From positions 1 through 22,238 of the forward strand of contig SDOA01000066.1 of the NCBI GenBank assembly GCA_004524595.1: 22,238 nucleotides of DNA, in the 5' to 3' direction. The stretch's first letter is position 1, and each line of letters opens with the position of its first letter. A program made the translations under genes and the position numbers. The notes under the pieces are model-generated. The model made no database searches and was not told the origin of the DNA. It was given only the letters and a program-made list of their open reading frames with translations. Below, piece after piece: positions 1 to 7,904 of the stretch. Source of the stretch: Candidatus Thorarchaeota archaeon (GTDB lineage: Archaea; Asgardarchaeota; Thorarchaeia; Thorarchaeales; Thorarchaeaceae).

Positions 1-1845
1 GAGGGTTGCATGACGCAAACTGAGACAAATATTCGTCTTGCAGTAGGTTCAGAAGCCTGCAAGCCAGTCCTATTCATTAACAAGGTCGACCGACTCATTA
101 ACGAATTGAAGTTACCCCCTGCGAAGGTGTACGAGAGAATTGACATTATCATCTCAAAGGTCAATGAACTTATCAAGAAGGTTGCTCCAAAAGAATACGC
201 TCTCGACTGGAGAGTCAGTTTCCAAGAAGGTAGCGTAGCAATTGGTAGTGCCAAGACTGGTTGGGCCTTCACTATGAAAACATTGGAAAAGAAAAATATC
301 AAACCCAATGTAGTCTTTGAGAAATACAATGAGGGTGATGAGAAGTGGCTACGAGAGAACCTTCCACTTGATGATTCACTGTTAGAGATGATTGTATATC
401 ACCTACCAAACCCAAGAGAAGCTCAGAAGTACAAGATTCCAAGAATCTGGAAGGGCGATCTTGAGAGTCCTGAAGGAAAGGCTCTCACTTCTTGCGACCA
501 TGAGGGACCATTATGCGGAATGATTACAAAAATCTTTGTTGATCCAAAGAGCAAGAGACCTACCCTTATAGGTAGAGTCTTCTCAGGCACTATCAAATCT
601 GGTCAAGAGATCAAATTAGTAAATATGAGGCAGAATGCCAAGGTCAAGAGACTGGGTGTCCAAGAGATTACAGATATTCTTGATATGGATGAAGTTCCTG
701 CAGGGAACCTGTTCTCAGTGTTTGGTTTTATGTGTCCCAGCGGAGAATCCTTCGTTGAACCAGATTCTGATATGAAGGGCTTTGAGGCAATCGAGTACGT
801 AAGCGAGCCAGTCGTTAGCAGAAGTATCAGACCTGTTGACCCACAGGATATCGCTAAGCTGGGTGAAGTCGTATCAAAGTGGATCATGGCGGATCCTACA
901 GCTCGTTTCATTCATGATAAGGAATCAATGGAATACAGGCTTGACGGTATTGACCCATTACAGATTGAGATTCTCACAAAGAGAATTCATGAGCAAGTAC
1001 CAATTAAAGTGTCTGAGCCAATTATTGTGTATCGTGAGAAAATGACAGAACGCGGAGACGAGTTCCACACTAAGTCACCAAATGGACACAACAGAATTCG
1101 AATGTTTCTTGAGCCCCTTGATGAGAAAACTGTTGATCTTATTCGTAAGAAGAAAATCACAGCAGAGATGAACGATAGAGAACGAGCTCAGATTCTTCGA
1201 GATGAGGCTGGCTGGGATGCTAAGGAAGCACGTAAGATTTTGGATGTCTACGAATCATGTATGCTTGTCGATGCAATGAGTGGTGTCCAGCGATTCGAAC
1301 GTATCTTCTCATACCTTCAGACTATTTTTCGAGAGTTTGTGGATTCTGGACCCCTCGCAAAGGAACCTGTCATGGGTGTAAAGGTGGTGTTGACTGATGC
1401 TACAGTACACACAGATCCAGCACACACAGGCTATAATGAGGTGGCAACAATGGTGAGTTCTGGGCTCAATATGGGTTTTCTCACAGGTAGACCTGGACTA
1501 TATGAACCAGTTCTCAATGCAGATATCAAGACGCCAACAGATACTCAAGGACAGGTAATCAAAGTCTTGACCGGTCATAGAGGACAGATTGTCACAATCG
1601 AAGGTGAAGAAGACACAGTCACAGTTAAAGGAACTCTACCCACTGCTGAGACCATCGGTATTGCAGACGAATTCAGAAGTGCAACTGCTGGTCGAAGCTT
1701 CTTCGGGTACCAATTCCGTGGCTTTGAACCTCTGCCAGGTAGTCTCCAGAGTGAGATAATCCTTGAGATTCGTAAGCGCAAGGGTATGCCTGAAGAGATG
1801 CCAAATCTATCCTCATGGAACAGATGGATATACAAGAGAACATAG
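1..1845 (+). CDS. Elongation factor 2-like GTPase, divergent aEF-2 paralogue, 5'-truncated by window edge
   Basis: Translation-factor GTPase of the EF-2/EF-G family; canonical EF-2 moves tRNA and mRNA through the ribosome. The frame is open to base 1, so the Met at base 10 is internal: the P-loop, switch regions and DxPGH motif (roughly 115 residues) lie off the window. Numbering from that Met, the G4 motif NKVD is at 24-27, a G5-like GSAK near 78-81, domain II near 165-270, and domains III-V follow to a KRKGM-type end. Several family hallmarks have changed. The domain III GMGELH motif reads GIDPLQ (313-318). The diphthamide loop keeps its histidine (H472, bases 1423-1425), but the usual HRGxxQ context reads HTGYNE. 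The C-terminus ends in an unusual Trp/Arg-rich tail. This matches the second EF-2 copy reported in Asgard archaea that lack diphthamide synthesis genes. Family certain; paralogue status likely. Confidence 0.9.
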   Translation, partial: EGCMTQTETNIRLAVGSEACKPVLFINKVDRLINELKLPPAKVYERIDIIISKVNELIKKVAPKEYALDWRVSFQEGSVAIGSAKTGWAFTMKTLEKKNIKPNVVFEKYNEGDEKWLRENLPLDDSLLEMIVYHLPNPREAQKYKIPRIWKGDLESPEGKALTSCDHEGPLCGMITKIFVDPKSKRPTLIGRVFSGTIKSGQEIKLVNMRQNAKVKRLGVQEITDILDMDEVPAGNLFSVFGFMCPSGESFVEPDSDMKGFEAIEYVSEPVVSRSIRPVDPQDIAKLGEVVSKWIMADPTARFIHDKESMEYRLDGIDPLQIEILTKRIHEQVPIKVSEPIIVYREKMTERGDEFHTKSPNGHNRIRMFLEPLDEKTVDLIRKKKITAEMNDRERAQILRDEAGWDAKEARKILDVYESCMLVDAMSGVQRFERIFSYLQTIFREFVDSGPLAKEPVMGVKVVLTDATVHTDPAHTGYNEVATMVSSGLNMGFLTGRPGLYEPVLNADIKTPTDTQGQVIKVLTGHRGQIVTIEGEEDTVTVKGTLPTAETIGIADEFRSATAGRSFFGYQFRGFEPLPGSLQSEIILEIRKRKGMPEEMPNLSSWNRWIYKRT

Positions 1846-1860
1846 AATTAATGAATACGA

Positions 1861-1903
1861 TCAGGGGCGTAATGTTAAAGCCCCTGAATTCTCTTTTTTT
1901 CTT
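1861..1903 (+). terminator. Hairpin/T-run terminator after the EF-2-like gene
   Basis: A perfect 8-bp stem, TCAGGGGC (1861-1868) with GCCCCTGA (1880-1887), encloses an 11-nt loop and is followed at once by a T-rich tract (1889-1903, seven consecutive T). It lies 15 nt after the EF-2 stop. Archaeal termination mainly needs the T-tract; the GC stem may add to it or protect the 3' end. Confidence 0.75.
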
Positions 1904-1965
1904 ATACTCTCTTCTCCTTTGGATAAACTTTTGACCATCAACTGTTTTTGTCAGCATGACCAATT

Positions 1966-3297
1966 ATGACTGTAGACCCAATCGAAGTACTCACAAAGCT
2001 AGTGTCCTTTGATACCAGAAATGAAGGGCTTGACAAAAAATCTGGAAAAGAATGCCCCGTCTACATCAATAACATCCTAGAGAATTATGGTTTTCAAACT
2101 GAATTACTTGAATCCGAGGGATACTATACTGCCTTTGGACGAAGAGGTCAAGGCGCCTTCAAAATCCTGTTTCTTGCTCATTTTGATATTGTACCTTTTG
2201 GTGAAGGGTGGAAAACCGACCCATTAACTCTCAAAGTAGATGGTGACATAGCATATGGACGAGGTACATGTGACGATAAGGGGAATATTGTATCTCTACT
2301 TATGCTGGCTTCATTGCTTGCTGGATCAGATATTCCCTGTATGACAATGATTGCAGCTTCTGGTGATGAAGAGATTGGTGGAAGTCATGGAGCCAAAGTG
2401 CTCAAAGATTGGTTGATGAAAAATGGAATGTTTCCTGATTATATCGTAGTTGCTGATGGTCTGCATCAACAGATTATCCACAGAAGAAGGAACATTCTGC
2501 CAACATTCATCAAGGCGAAAGAGAAGATATCCAACATCAAAGGGTATCAAGAAACTGTACGATTTACTACTGATACTTTTGGATCCGACACTCGACATAG
2601 TGCATATCTTAGACCTGGGGTGGATAGACATGCAATGTTGGCAGCTTCAAAATATCTGGATCTTAATCCAGAAGTGATGGTTACTCAAATTCGTGGTTCA
2701 TTCGTCAAATCTAATGTTGTTCCCGATTGGGTCGAAATGGATATCATACATCCTGATTCAAAAGGTTTGGATACGATATATGACGAAACCTTGACAAATA
2801 TCATGAGATTACTCCTTAGCCTTTCACAGGCTGCTTTTCCGACGAAACATTCCGATAAGGGAAAAATCGTCAGTCCAAATCTATTGTCAAAAGAGGATAA
2901 CCTCTGGACACTGTATTGTGATATTCGCGCTATGACCAATGACGATGAGGCTGTCAAGAAAGCAATTGAGGATGCAATCAATGGTAATATTGACCTCTTT
3001 TCACTAAAAGTTGTTGGAGGTGCTGGATATGTTGAGTCTAATCCGAATTCACGACTCATTCGTGCGATGAAGTGGGCACTTGAAAAAGAAGGTGTAGACT
3101 ATAGACTGATTGAAGGGTTTGGTGGTTCTGATTCACGTTATTTTGCTGGACAAGGATCTGACCTCTTTGATTTTGGACCTGAGGGAGACAATCTACATGG
3201 TGCGAATGAATGGGTTTCCTTATCGTCTCTAAAACAGAATGCTGAGGTCTTTCATAGACTGCTTGAGATTCTTACTAGGGAGAAAAGCCCAGTGTAG
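1966..3297 (+). CDS. M20-family metallopeptidase (ArgE/DapE/acetylornithine deacetylase-like)
   Basis: Cytosolic di-zinc amidohydrolase/peptidase of 443 aa; the family removes N-acyl groups or cleaves small peptides. Metal ligands and catalytic residues are in family order: H72 in LAHFD with D74, D103 in GRGTCDD as the bridging aspartate, the Glu pair E135-E136 (catalytic base plus ligand), D164, and H411 in the C-terminal LHGANE. The central lid domain (about 180-300) is present, so the enzyme looks complete. The substrate (acetylornithine, succinyl-diaminopimelate or dipeptides) cannot be told from the sequence, and no arginine or lysine genes are nearby. The ATG at 1966 has no clear Shine-Dalgarno sequence; a weak TATA-like GGATAAAC about 40 nt upstream fits a short-leader transcript. 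It is convergent with ileS, one base separating the stops. Confidence 0.88.
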   Translation: MTVDPIEVLTKLVSFDTRNEGLDKKSGKECPVYINNILENYGFQTELLESEGYYTAFGRRGQGAFKILFLAHFDIVPFGEGWKTDPLTLKVDGDIAYGRGTCDDKGNIVSLLMLASLLAGSDIPCMTMIAASGDEEIGGSHGAKVLKDWLMKNGMFPDYIVVADGLHQQIIHRRRNILPTFIKAKEKISNIKGYQETVRFTTDTFGSDTRHSAYLRPGVDRHAMLAASKYLDLNPEVMVTQIRGSFVKSNVVPDWVEMDIIHPDSKGLDTIYDETLTNIMRLLLSLSQAAFPTKHSDKGKIVSPNLLSKEDNLWTLYCDIRAMTNDDEAVKKAIEDAINGNIDLFSLKVVGGAGYVESNPNSRLIRAMKWALEKEGVDYRLIEGFGGSDSRYFAGQGSDLFDFGPEGDNLHGANEWVSLSSLKQNAEVFHRLLEILTREKSPV

Positions 3298-3298
3298 A

Positions 3299-6200
3299 TT
3301 ACTTTTTAGGATTCATTCCTACCTTGAGATTGAGGTCATCTATCTCCCAGTCTTTCACGTACTGGTAACTCCTCCAGTTTGTCTGGCTCTTTGGTCCTAC
3401 TAGTTCCATAGATTCCGCACGGGTTTCATTCTTTAGATGTGTTTCAAACATCTTAGCAAGTTCCATTGATTCGCTATCAGAGAATTCGAGGACTAAATCT
3501 ACTCCTTGTTCTACCTTTAGATCAAGTTCTTTCCTCATGACCTGTACACGTCTGGTGACATCTCGAACAAGCCCCTCAGCTTCGAGTTCTTTTGTTCTTG
3601 ATACATCTACATAGACCTTACCTATCTTACTATCTGCAAAGCTTAGATGTTCTGGTAGAATCTCCTCAAACTCTACATCACCAAATTCGAGTTTTAATTT
3701 CTTACCTTTGACCGCAACAATGGCTTTTCCCTTTTCGAGGTCATCGCGGAGTTTCACTGCATCGACTTTCTGAAGTTGAGCGACAAGGTCTTTCATTTGA
3801 TCTTTGTATCGCGGACCAAGAGCCTTGTAGTTTGGCTTTATCGACAATTCTGTAAACTCTGCCATGACATCAGTCATTAAGACCTCAAACTCTCGGGTAT
3901 TCAAGTCATCTAAGAGGAGCTTCTCAAGACTCTGTGCTCTAGTGTTTGTTTCCTGATCATTGGCTATTAACAAGACCTTTGCAACAGGATGTCTTAGTTT
4001 GACACCCTTTTTATTTCTTGCATGACTTGCTGCGCTACGGAGCTCCTGCAGAACATCGAAAGTTGCTTCCATCTCTGTATCCATTAGTTTCTCAACTACC
4101 AATGGCATGTCGGTCATGTTGATTGATTCTGGTAGGTCATCAGCAAATCTGACTAAGAAATCCTTGTGAAGTTTTTCAGCTAAAAATGGAGTGAATGGAT
4201 TGAAGGTTCTCAGAAAGGTCTGGAGTGTGTAGTACATTACATCATATGCCATGACCTTATTGGGATCTTCACTGTCAAGCCAGACCCGTTTCTTAACCAA
4301 GGGTAAATATACTCTACTGAAGTCTTCAGCTATGAACTCCATTAGGACCCTACCCGCGTGATGCCAGAGATACTTATCCATCTGTGCATGGTATTCTTTC
4401 ACGACACTTTGGAGTCTAGATAATATCCATCTGTCTTCCAAATTCGCTTTAGAAAGAAATTTCATCATTCTTTTCTCATCAAATTTGAACTTGTCCAAAT
4501 CCATGTAGGTATCTGCGAACAAGACAACATTCCAGAGCACATCTAATTTCTTTCGAGTAAGATCTATCTCCTTTGAATCATAATTCATACGCGACCATGA
4601 GGCTGAGCGTGATAGAACAAAAACTCTGAAAGGATCGGCTCCTATTTTCTCAAAGGCATCTTTTGCCCAGACAACATTGCCCCTCGACTTGCTCATCTTA
4701 CCGCCATCTTCATCTAAGACATGTTCTTGGCTCACACAATTCTTGAAAGGCGCTTTATCATGCATCAACACAGATGTGTATAGAAGACTATAGAACCAAC
4801 CTCTTGATTGATCCACCGCCTCGGTGATGAAGTCATATGGAAATAGCTTGTTGAATAATGATGGATCCTTCAGGTAGTCCAAACTAGCAGTATGAGCCAT
4901 CCCCGAGTCAAGCCAGCAGTCAGTCACGAAAAGCTCACGATGCATTTCACCATCACATTTCTCGCACTTCAATACAACCTCATCGACCCAAGGTCTGTGA
5001 AGCTCAAACTCCTTTGGGAACTTAACAGCTCTCTCTTCCAGTTCCTTTCGTGATCCTATAACTACCTCGTCTTTACAATTATCACAGACCCAGACTGGAA
5101 GTGGTGATCCCCATACTCTTGACCGTGATATGCACCAGTCGTCTGCATTTGCTACCCAATCACCAAAACGACCAGAACCTGCCCAATCTGGGATCCAGTT
5201 TACCTTTGCGTTCTCCTCTACAAGCTTTTCACGTACTCCAGTCATCTTCAGGAACCATTGAGTGTTATCAGCTAAATAGATGAGTGGTGTATCGCATCTC
5301 CAGCAATGTGGATACTCATGCTCTATGGTTTCTTCGTGAACCAGCAGTCCCTTCTTTTCGAGCAATCTTGGTACTTCTGTATTTGTATCGAAAACAAATT
5401 TTCCATCGAACATGGGGACTTCTGAAGTAAATTTACCTGTATTTGTCACAGGAGCTAGAACTGGAACATCAAATTCTTTTCCAACATTGAAGTCATCTGG
5501 ACCGAAACCAGGTGCAGTATGCACAAGTCCCGTGCCGTCCTCTACAGTTACATGAGTTCCTGTGACAACTGCATGCATATATTCCTCATTGTGCTCCTGA
5601 TGGAATGGAACTTCATCTCGGAAGGGATGTTCGTACTTCCATCCAAGCATTTTCTTACCAAGTAAGGAATCTACTATTTTGTACGATTCCACCTTTGTTT
5701 TTTGCATAACCTCTTCTACAAGATCCTCAACAACCCACCACAGTTCTCCTCCAACGTCTACTCTCATGTATTTGTACTTTGGATGAACTGAGACCATTTC
5801 ATTTGAGATGAGTGTGAAGGGTGTTGTTGTCCATATGACAAGGTACTCATTTTCTCTGCCAATTATCTTGAATTTCACATATATTGAAGGGTCTGTCTTT
5901 GTCATATATCCCTGCGAGACCTCATGGCCTGAGAGTGCAGTTACACACCTTGGACATATTGGATTGACTCTATATCCTCTCCCTAAAAGACCTCTCTCAT
6001 TAGCCAGTTTAAGAAAGCTCCAAACATGCTCTATATAATCATCTTTTCTGGTTTGATAGGCTGTTTCGTAGTCTAACCACAGTCCAAGCCTAACTGAATC
6101 ATTTACCCATCTCTCAAGATAGAAATCGACCAGATCCTTACATTTCTGAACAAAGACATCCATTCCCACATCAGATTCGATAAGCCCTTTTTCAGCGATG

Positions 6201-6499
6201 CCTTCATTCTTTTCAACCTCAAGTTCTACAGGCAGTCCCTGCATATCCCAACCGCCTCTGCGCCAGACATTATGACCACGCATAGTCATATATCTGAGCT
6301 GAGTATCTTTCATTGCTCTACCACGTGCATGCCCAACATGCATGAATCCATTCGTGGTTGGAGGCCCTTCTAGAAAATTCCATCGTGGTCCAGACTTCCT
6401 AAATTCTATAGTTTTTTCATAGACCTTATTCATATTCCAGAAATCAAGGACTTCTCTCTCCAATTCTAGTGGGTCATATCGTTTTGATAATGGGCTCAT
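3299..6499 (-). CDS. ileS: Isoleucyl-tRNA synthetase
   Basis: Class Ia aminoacyl-tRNA synthetase that charges tRNA-Ile with isoleucine and edits mischarged valine. At 1066 aa it is full length for the archaeal/eukaryal type. The HIGH signature appears as HVGH (54-57) after a GPPTTNG lead-in, and KMSKS is intact at 601-605. WDMQGLPVE, DQSRGWFY and GADPFR blocks fit IleRS rather than ValRS. Two CxxC-type zinc-binding clusters lie between the editing and catalytic halves (WVCDNC, then CEKCDG). The C-terminal anticodon-binding region and its extension (from about 700) are present. The ATG at 6499 is preceded on the minus strand by GAGGAT with a 6-nt spacer, a good ribosome-binding site. It converges with the M20 gene. 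Confidence 0.97.
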   Translation of the reverse strand: MSPLSKRYDPLELEREVLDFWNMNKVYEKTIEFRKSGPRWNFLEGPPTTNGFMHVGHARGRAMKDTQLRYMTMRGHNVWRRGGWDMQGLPVELEVEKNEGIAEKGLIESDVGMDVFVQKCKDLVDFYLERWVNDSVRLGLWLDYETAYQTRKDDYIEHVWSFLKLANERGLLGRGYRVNPICPRCVTALSGHEVSQGYMTKTDPSIYVKFKIIGRENEYLVIWTTTPFTLISNEMVSVHPKYKYMRVDVGGELWWVVEDLVEEVMQKTKVESYKIVDSLLGKKMLGWKYEHPFRDEVPFHQEHNEEYMHAVVTGTHVTVEDGTGLVHTAPGFGPDDFNVGKEFDVPVLAPVTNTGKFTSEVPMFDGKFVFDTNTEVPRLLEKKGLLVHEETIEHEYPHCWRCDTPLIYLADNTQWFLKMTGVREKLVEENAKVNWIPDWAGSGRFGDWVANADDWCISRSRVWGSPLPVWVCDNCKDEVVIGSRKELEERAVKFPKEFELHRPWVDEVVLKCEKCDGEMHRELFVTDCWLDSGMAHTASLDYLKDPSLFNKLFPYDFITEAVDQSRGWFYSLLYTSVLMHDKAPFKNCVSQEHVLDEDGGKMSKSRGNVVWAKDAFEKIGADPFRVFVLSRSASWSRMNYDSKEIDLTRKKLDVLWNVVLFADTYMDLDKFKFDEKRMMKFLSKANLEDRWILSRLQSVVKEYHAQMDKYLWHHAGRVLMEFIAEDFSRVYLPLVKKRVWLDSEDPNKVMAYDVMYYTLQTFLRTFNPFTPFLAEKLHKDFLVRFADDLPESINMTDMPLVVEKLMDTEMEATFDVLQELRSAASHARNKKGVKLRHPVAKVLLIANDQETNTRAQSLEKLLLDDLNTREFEVLMTDVMAEFTELSIKPNYKALGPRYKDQMKDLVAQLQKVDAVKLRDDLEKGKAIVAVKGKKLKLEFGDVEFEEILPEHLSFADSKIGKVYVDVSRTKELEAEGLVRDVTRRVQVMRKELDLKVEQGVDLVLEFSDSESMELAKMFETHLKNETRAESMELVGPKSQTNWRSYQYVKDWEIDDLNLKVGMNPKK

Positions 6500-6570
6500 C
6501 TTAGTATCCTCTTATCCTGCATATTGTATTGATAATTTGAAAATGATTCTCTGCCCTTGGTGCACCATGA

Positions 6571-6586
6571 GAACCATAAATGGTTC
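6571..6586. repeat. 7-bp inverted repeat upstream of ileS
   Basis: GAACCAT (6571-6577) and ATGGTTC (6580-6586) are perfect inverted arms two bases apart, in the divergent gap between ileS and the zinc-ribbon gene, about 70 nt upstream of the ileS start. The near-zero spacer suits a dimeric DNA-binding protein site better than an RNA hairpin. No regulator can be named. Confidence 0.4.
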
Positions 6587-6694
6587 CGACTAAGTAATTG
6601 ACCAAATTGCCTAGTCGATTTGACAATCCATCCTTTTATCACCTATAAGGGCTCTCTGGTATCTCATCCGGACTCCGTTAAAAAGCTTAGGCTA

Positions 6695-6719
6695 GACCTA
6701 ATTGACCATCGAATAGGTC
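6695..6719. repeat. 6-bp inverted repeat with 13-nt loop upstream of the 6783 gene
   Basis: GACCTA (6695-6700) and TAGGTC (6714-6719) are perfect inverted arms just upstream of the TATA-like sequence at 6727-6734. The position suits a regulator site near the transcription factor B recognition region, but a 6-bp repeat could be chance. Confidence 0.3.
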
Positions 6720-6726
6720 CGACCAA

Positions 6727-6734
6727 TATTTAAT
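6727..6734 (+). promoter_or_regulatory. Putative TATA element for the 6783-7785 pair
   Basis: TATTTAAT lies about 50 nt upstream of the ATG at 6783, which would give a leader of roughly 25 nt. A GGGGT stretch 8 nt before the ATG could serve as a weak ribosome-binding site. Confidence 0.4.
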
Positions 6735-6782
6735 TGTTACCTGAACTATGAGCTTCATCAGCAACTAGACTGGGGTAATACT

Positions 6783-7454
6783 ATGAGCTCTCTTGAAGAA
6801 CGGCCTTTAGACAAGCTGGCTGATATGATAATTCAAGTTCTTTGGCAGGATGTACTTGAAGTGTGGAAGGCAATCCGAGTTAAGATGGACTTGGAAGGTC
6901 GAGAAGCTGTAAAAGCTGCATTTGATGGGGCAACCTCCCGTTTCATGAACGGTCCCTTCAATGACCATATTGAGGTTCGATGGGGTATGAATCTCTGTGT
7001 TCATTGTAATGATGATAATATAGAGAAGAATGGCATCGCATATGTAAAACCAAATGGTGATGGTCTTGAATTCAATCAATGTCTTAATTGTCGAATAGGA
7101 ATACTCTACAATCTTGAAACAGCAACCGCACATCTTGATACTTACACAATCGGATTAGGAAATCCAGGACAGTTCAATGGAATATCGATCTATTGGAATG
7201 CAATTGTTCCAGAATCTATGAAGAACTTCCTTCCAACCTATGAGTTAATCAAAGATGGACAGTGGTTGGGCACTATCTCTTTTGACGAAACATTAGCGCC
7301 AAAGTTCCTGTCCTTTGATTCCATGATTGATTCAGTTTCTAGAGATTCAGATGCCCCTTGGACAACAGTTCTTCCTGGTATTGTCAATGTAGCACTTGAT
7401 GAGTTCATTGCTTTTGCTAAATATCAAGTCGAAGTTGCGCTTGCATTGAGATAA
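6783..7454 (+). CDS. Hypothetical zinc-ribbon protein
   Basis: A 223-aa soluble protein I do not recognise. A helical N-terminal segment (about 5-60) is followed by one zinc-ribbon-like pair of knuckles, C72-x2-C75 and C100-x2-C103, spaced as in a treble-clef or ribbon site. The rest (110-223) is mixed alpha/beta with no catalytic motif I can identify and no signal peptide or membrane helix. It starts at an ATG behind a TATA-like element. Its stop is only 13 nt from the MazG-like gene, so the two are probably cotranscribed and may work together. A nucleic-acid or protein-binding role is possible from the ribbon alone, but the function is unknown. Confidence 0.75.
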   Translation: MSSLEERPLDKLADMIIQVLWQDVLEVWKAIRVKMDLEGREAVKAAFDGATSRFMNGPFNDHIEVRWGMNLCVHCNDDNIEKNGIAYVKPNGDGLEFNQCLNCRIGILYNLETATAHLDTYTIGLGNPGQFNGISIYWNAIVPESMKNFLPTYELIKDGQWLGTISFDETLAPKFLSFDSMIDSVSRDSDAPWTTVLPGIVNVALDEFIAFAKYQVEVALALR

Positions 7455-7467
7455 CTGACAGCACTAG

Positions 7468-7785
7468 GTGGTTGAATTGGGAGAAAAACTCGTCCGAGAT
7501 AAGATCCCTGAGATAATCCGCGAAAAAGGAGATGTTCCCAAAGTCCGTATTGCATCAGATGAAGAGCTTGATGCCTTTCTTAGAGCTAAACTTGTAGAGG
7601 AAGCTACGGAACTCTTAGCATCAGGGGATTTTGAGGAAATCGTAGATATTATTGAAGTCTTAGACCGTCTAATTGTACTTCGAAAGACAGATCGTGCAAT
7701 GTTGGAATTGCAGCGAGAAACAAAGAAGCACTTCAGAGGTGGCTTTGAACATGGTTATATTTTGACCATGGAATCAGATGATTAG
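7468..7785 (+). CDS. MazG-like all-alpha NTP pyrophosphohydrolase
   Basis: A 105-aa member of the all-alpha NTP pyrophosphatase superfamily (MazG/HisE-like, phosphoribosyl-ATP-pyrophosphohydrolase-like house-cleaning type). These enzymes split nucleoside triphosphates to monophosphate plus pyrophosphate using Mg2+. The KLVRDKIPEII signature at the N-terminus and the metal-binding pattern EExxE (E44, E45, E48) then ExxD (E57, D60) are intact; length is typical. No histidine operon surrounds it, so clearing non-canonical nucleotides is more likely than histidine synthesis. The GTG at 7468 starts the frame. A TTG at 7477 sits 5 nt behind AGGTGG and is a credible alternative that would remove three residues. 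Confidence 0.82.
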   Translation: MVELGEKLVRDKIPEIIREKGDVPKVRIASDEELDAFLRAKLVEEATELLASGDFEEIVDIIEVLDRLIVLRKTDRAMLELQRETKKHFRGGFEHGYILTMESDD

Positions 7786-7821
7786 AAGCTCACTCTACAT
7801 ACTCTGAAACATCTGAATAAT

Positions 7822-7895
7822 TTTATATTCATCCTCCTTCGCCAGACAGTGATGAATACCACTCTGTTTAGTGGTAAAAATATACGATTATGGAG
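7822..7895 (+). promoter_or_regulatory. Promoter/leader with inverted repeat upstream of the radical SAM gene
   Basis: Two TATA-like stretches lie in this gap: TTTATATT (7822-7829) and AAAAATATA (about 7876-7884). Between them is a perfect 7-bp inverted repeat, TACCACT (7857-7863) and AGTGGTA (7870-7876), with a 6-nt loop. If the first TATA is used, the repeat forms a leader hairpin; if the second is used, the repeat abuts the core promoter and resembles an operator. GGAG at 7892-7895, nine bases before the ATG, is the ribosome-binding site. Confidence 0.45.
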
Positions 7896-7904
7896 CTATG
7901 AAAA

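Noticed and set aside
10..12. ATG at base 10 as the start of the EF-2-like gene
   Set aside because: Upstream codons are open and match EF-2 (E-G-C before M-T-Q-T-E), and the G1-G3 motifs are missing, so the start lies outside the window.
3299..6499. Valyl-tRNA synthetase as an alternative for the large class Ia synthetase
   Set aside because: The DQSRGWFY block and GADPFR context before and after KMSKS are typical of IleRS; ValRS has a different block at that place.
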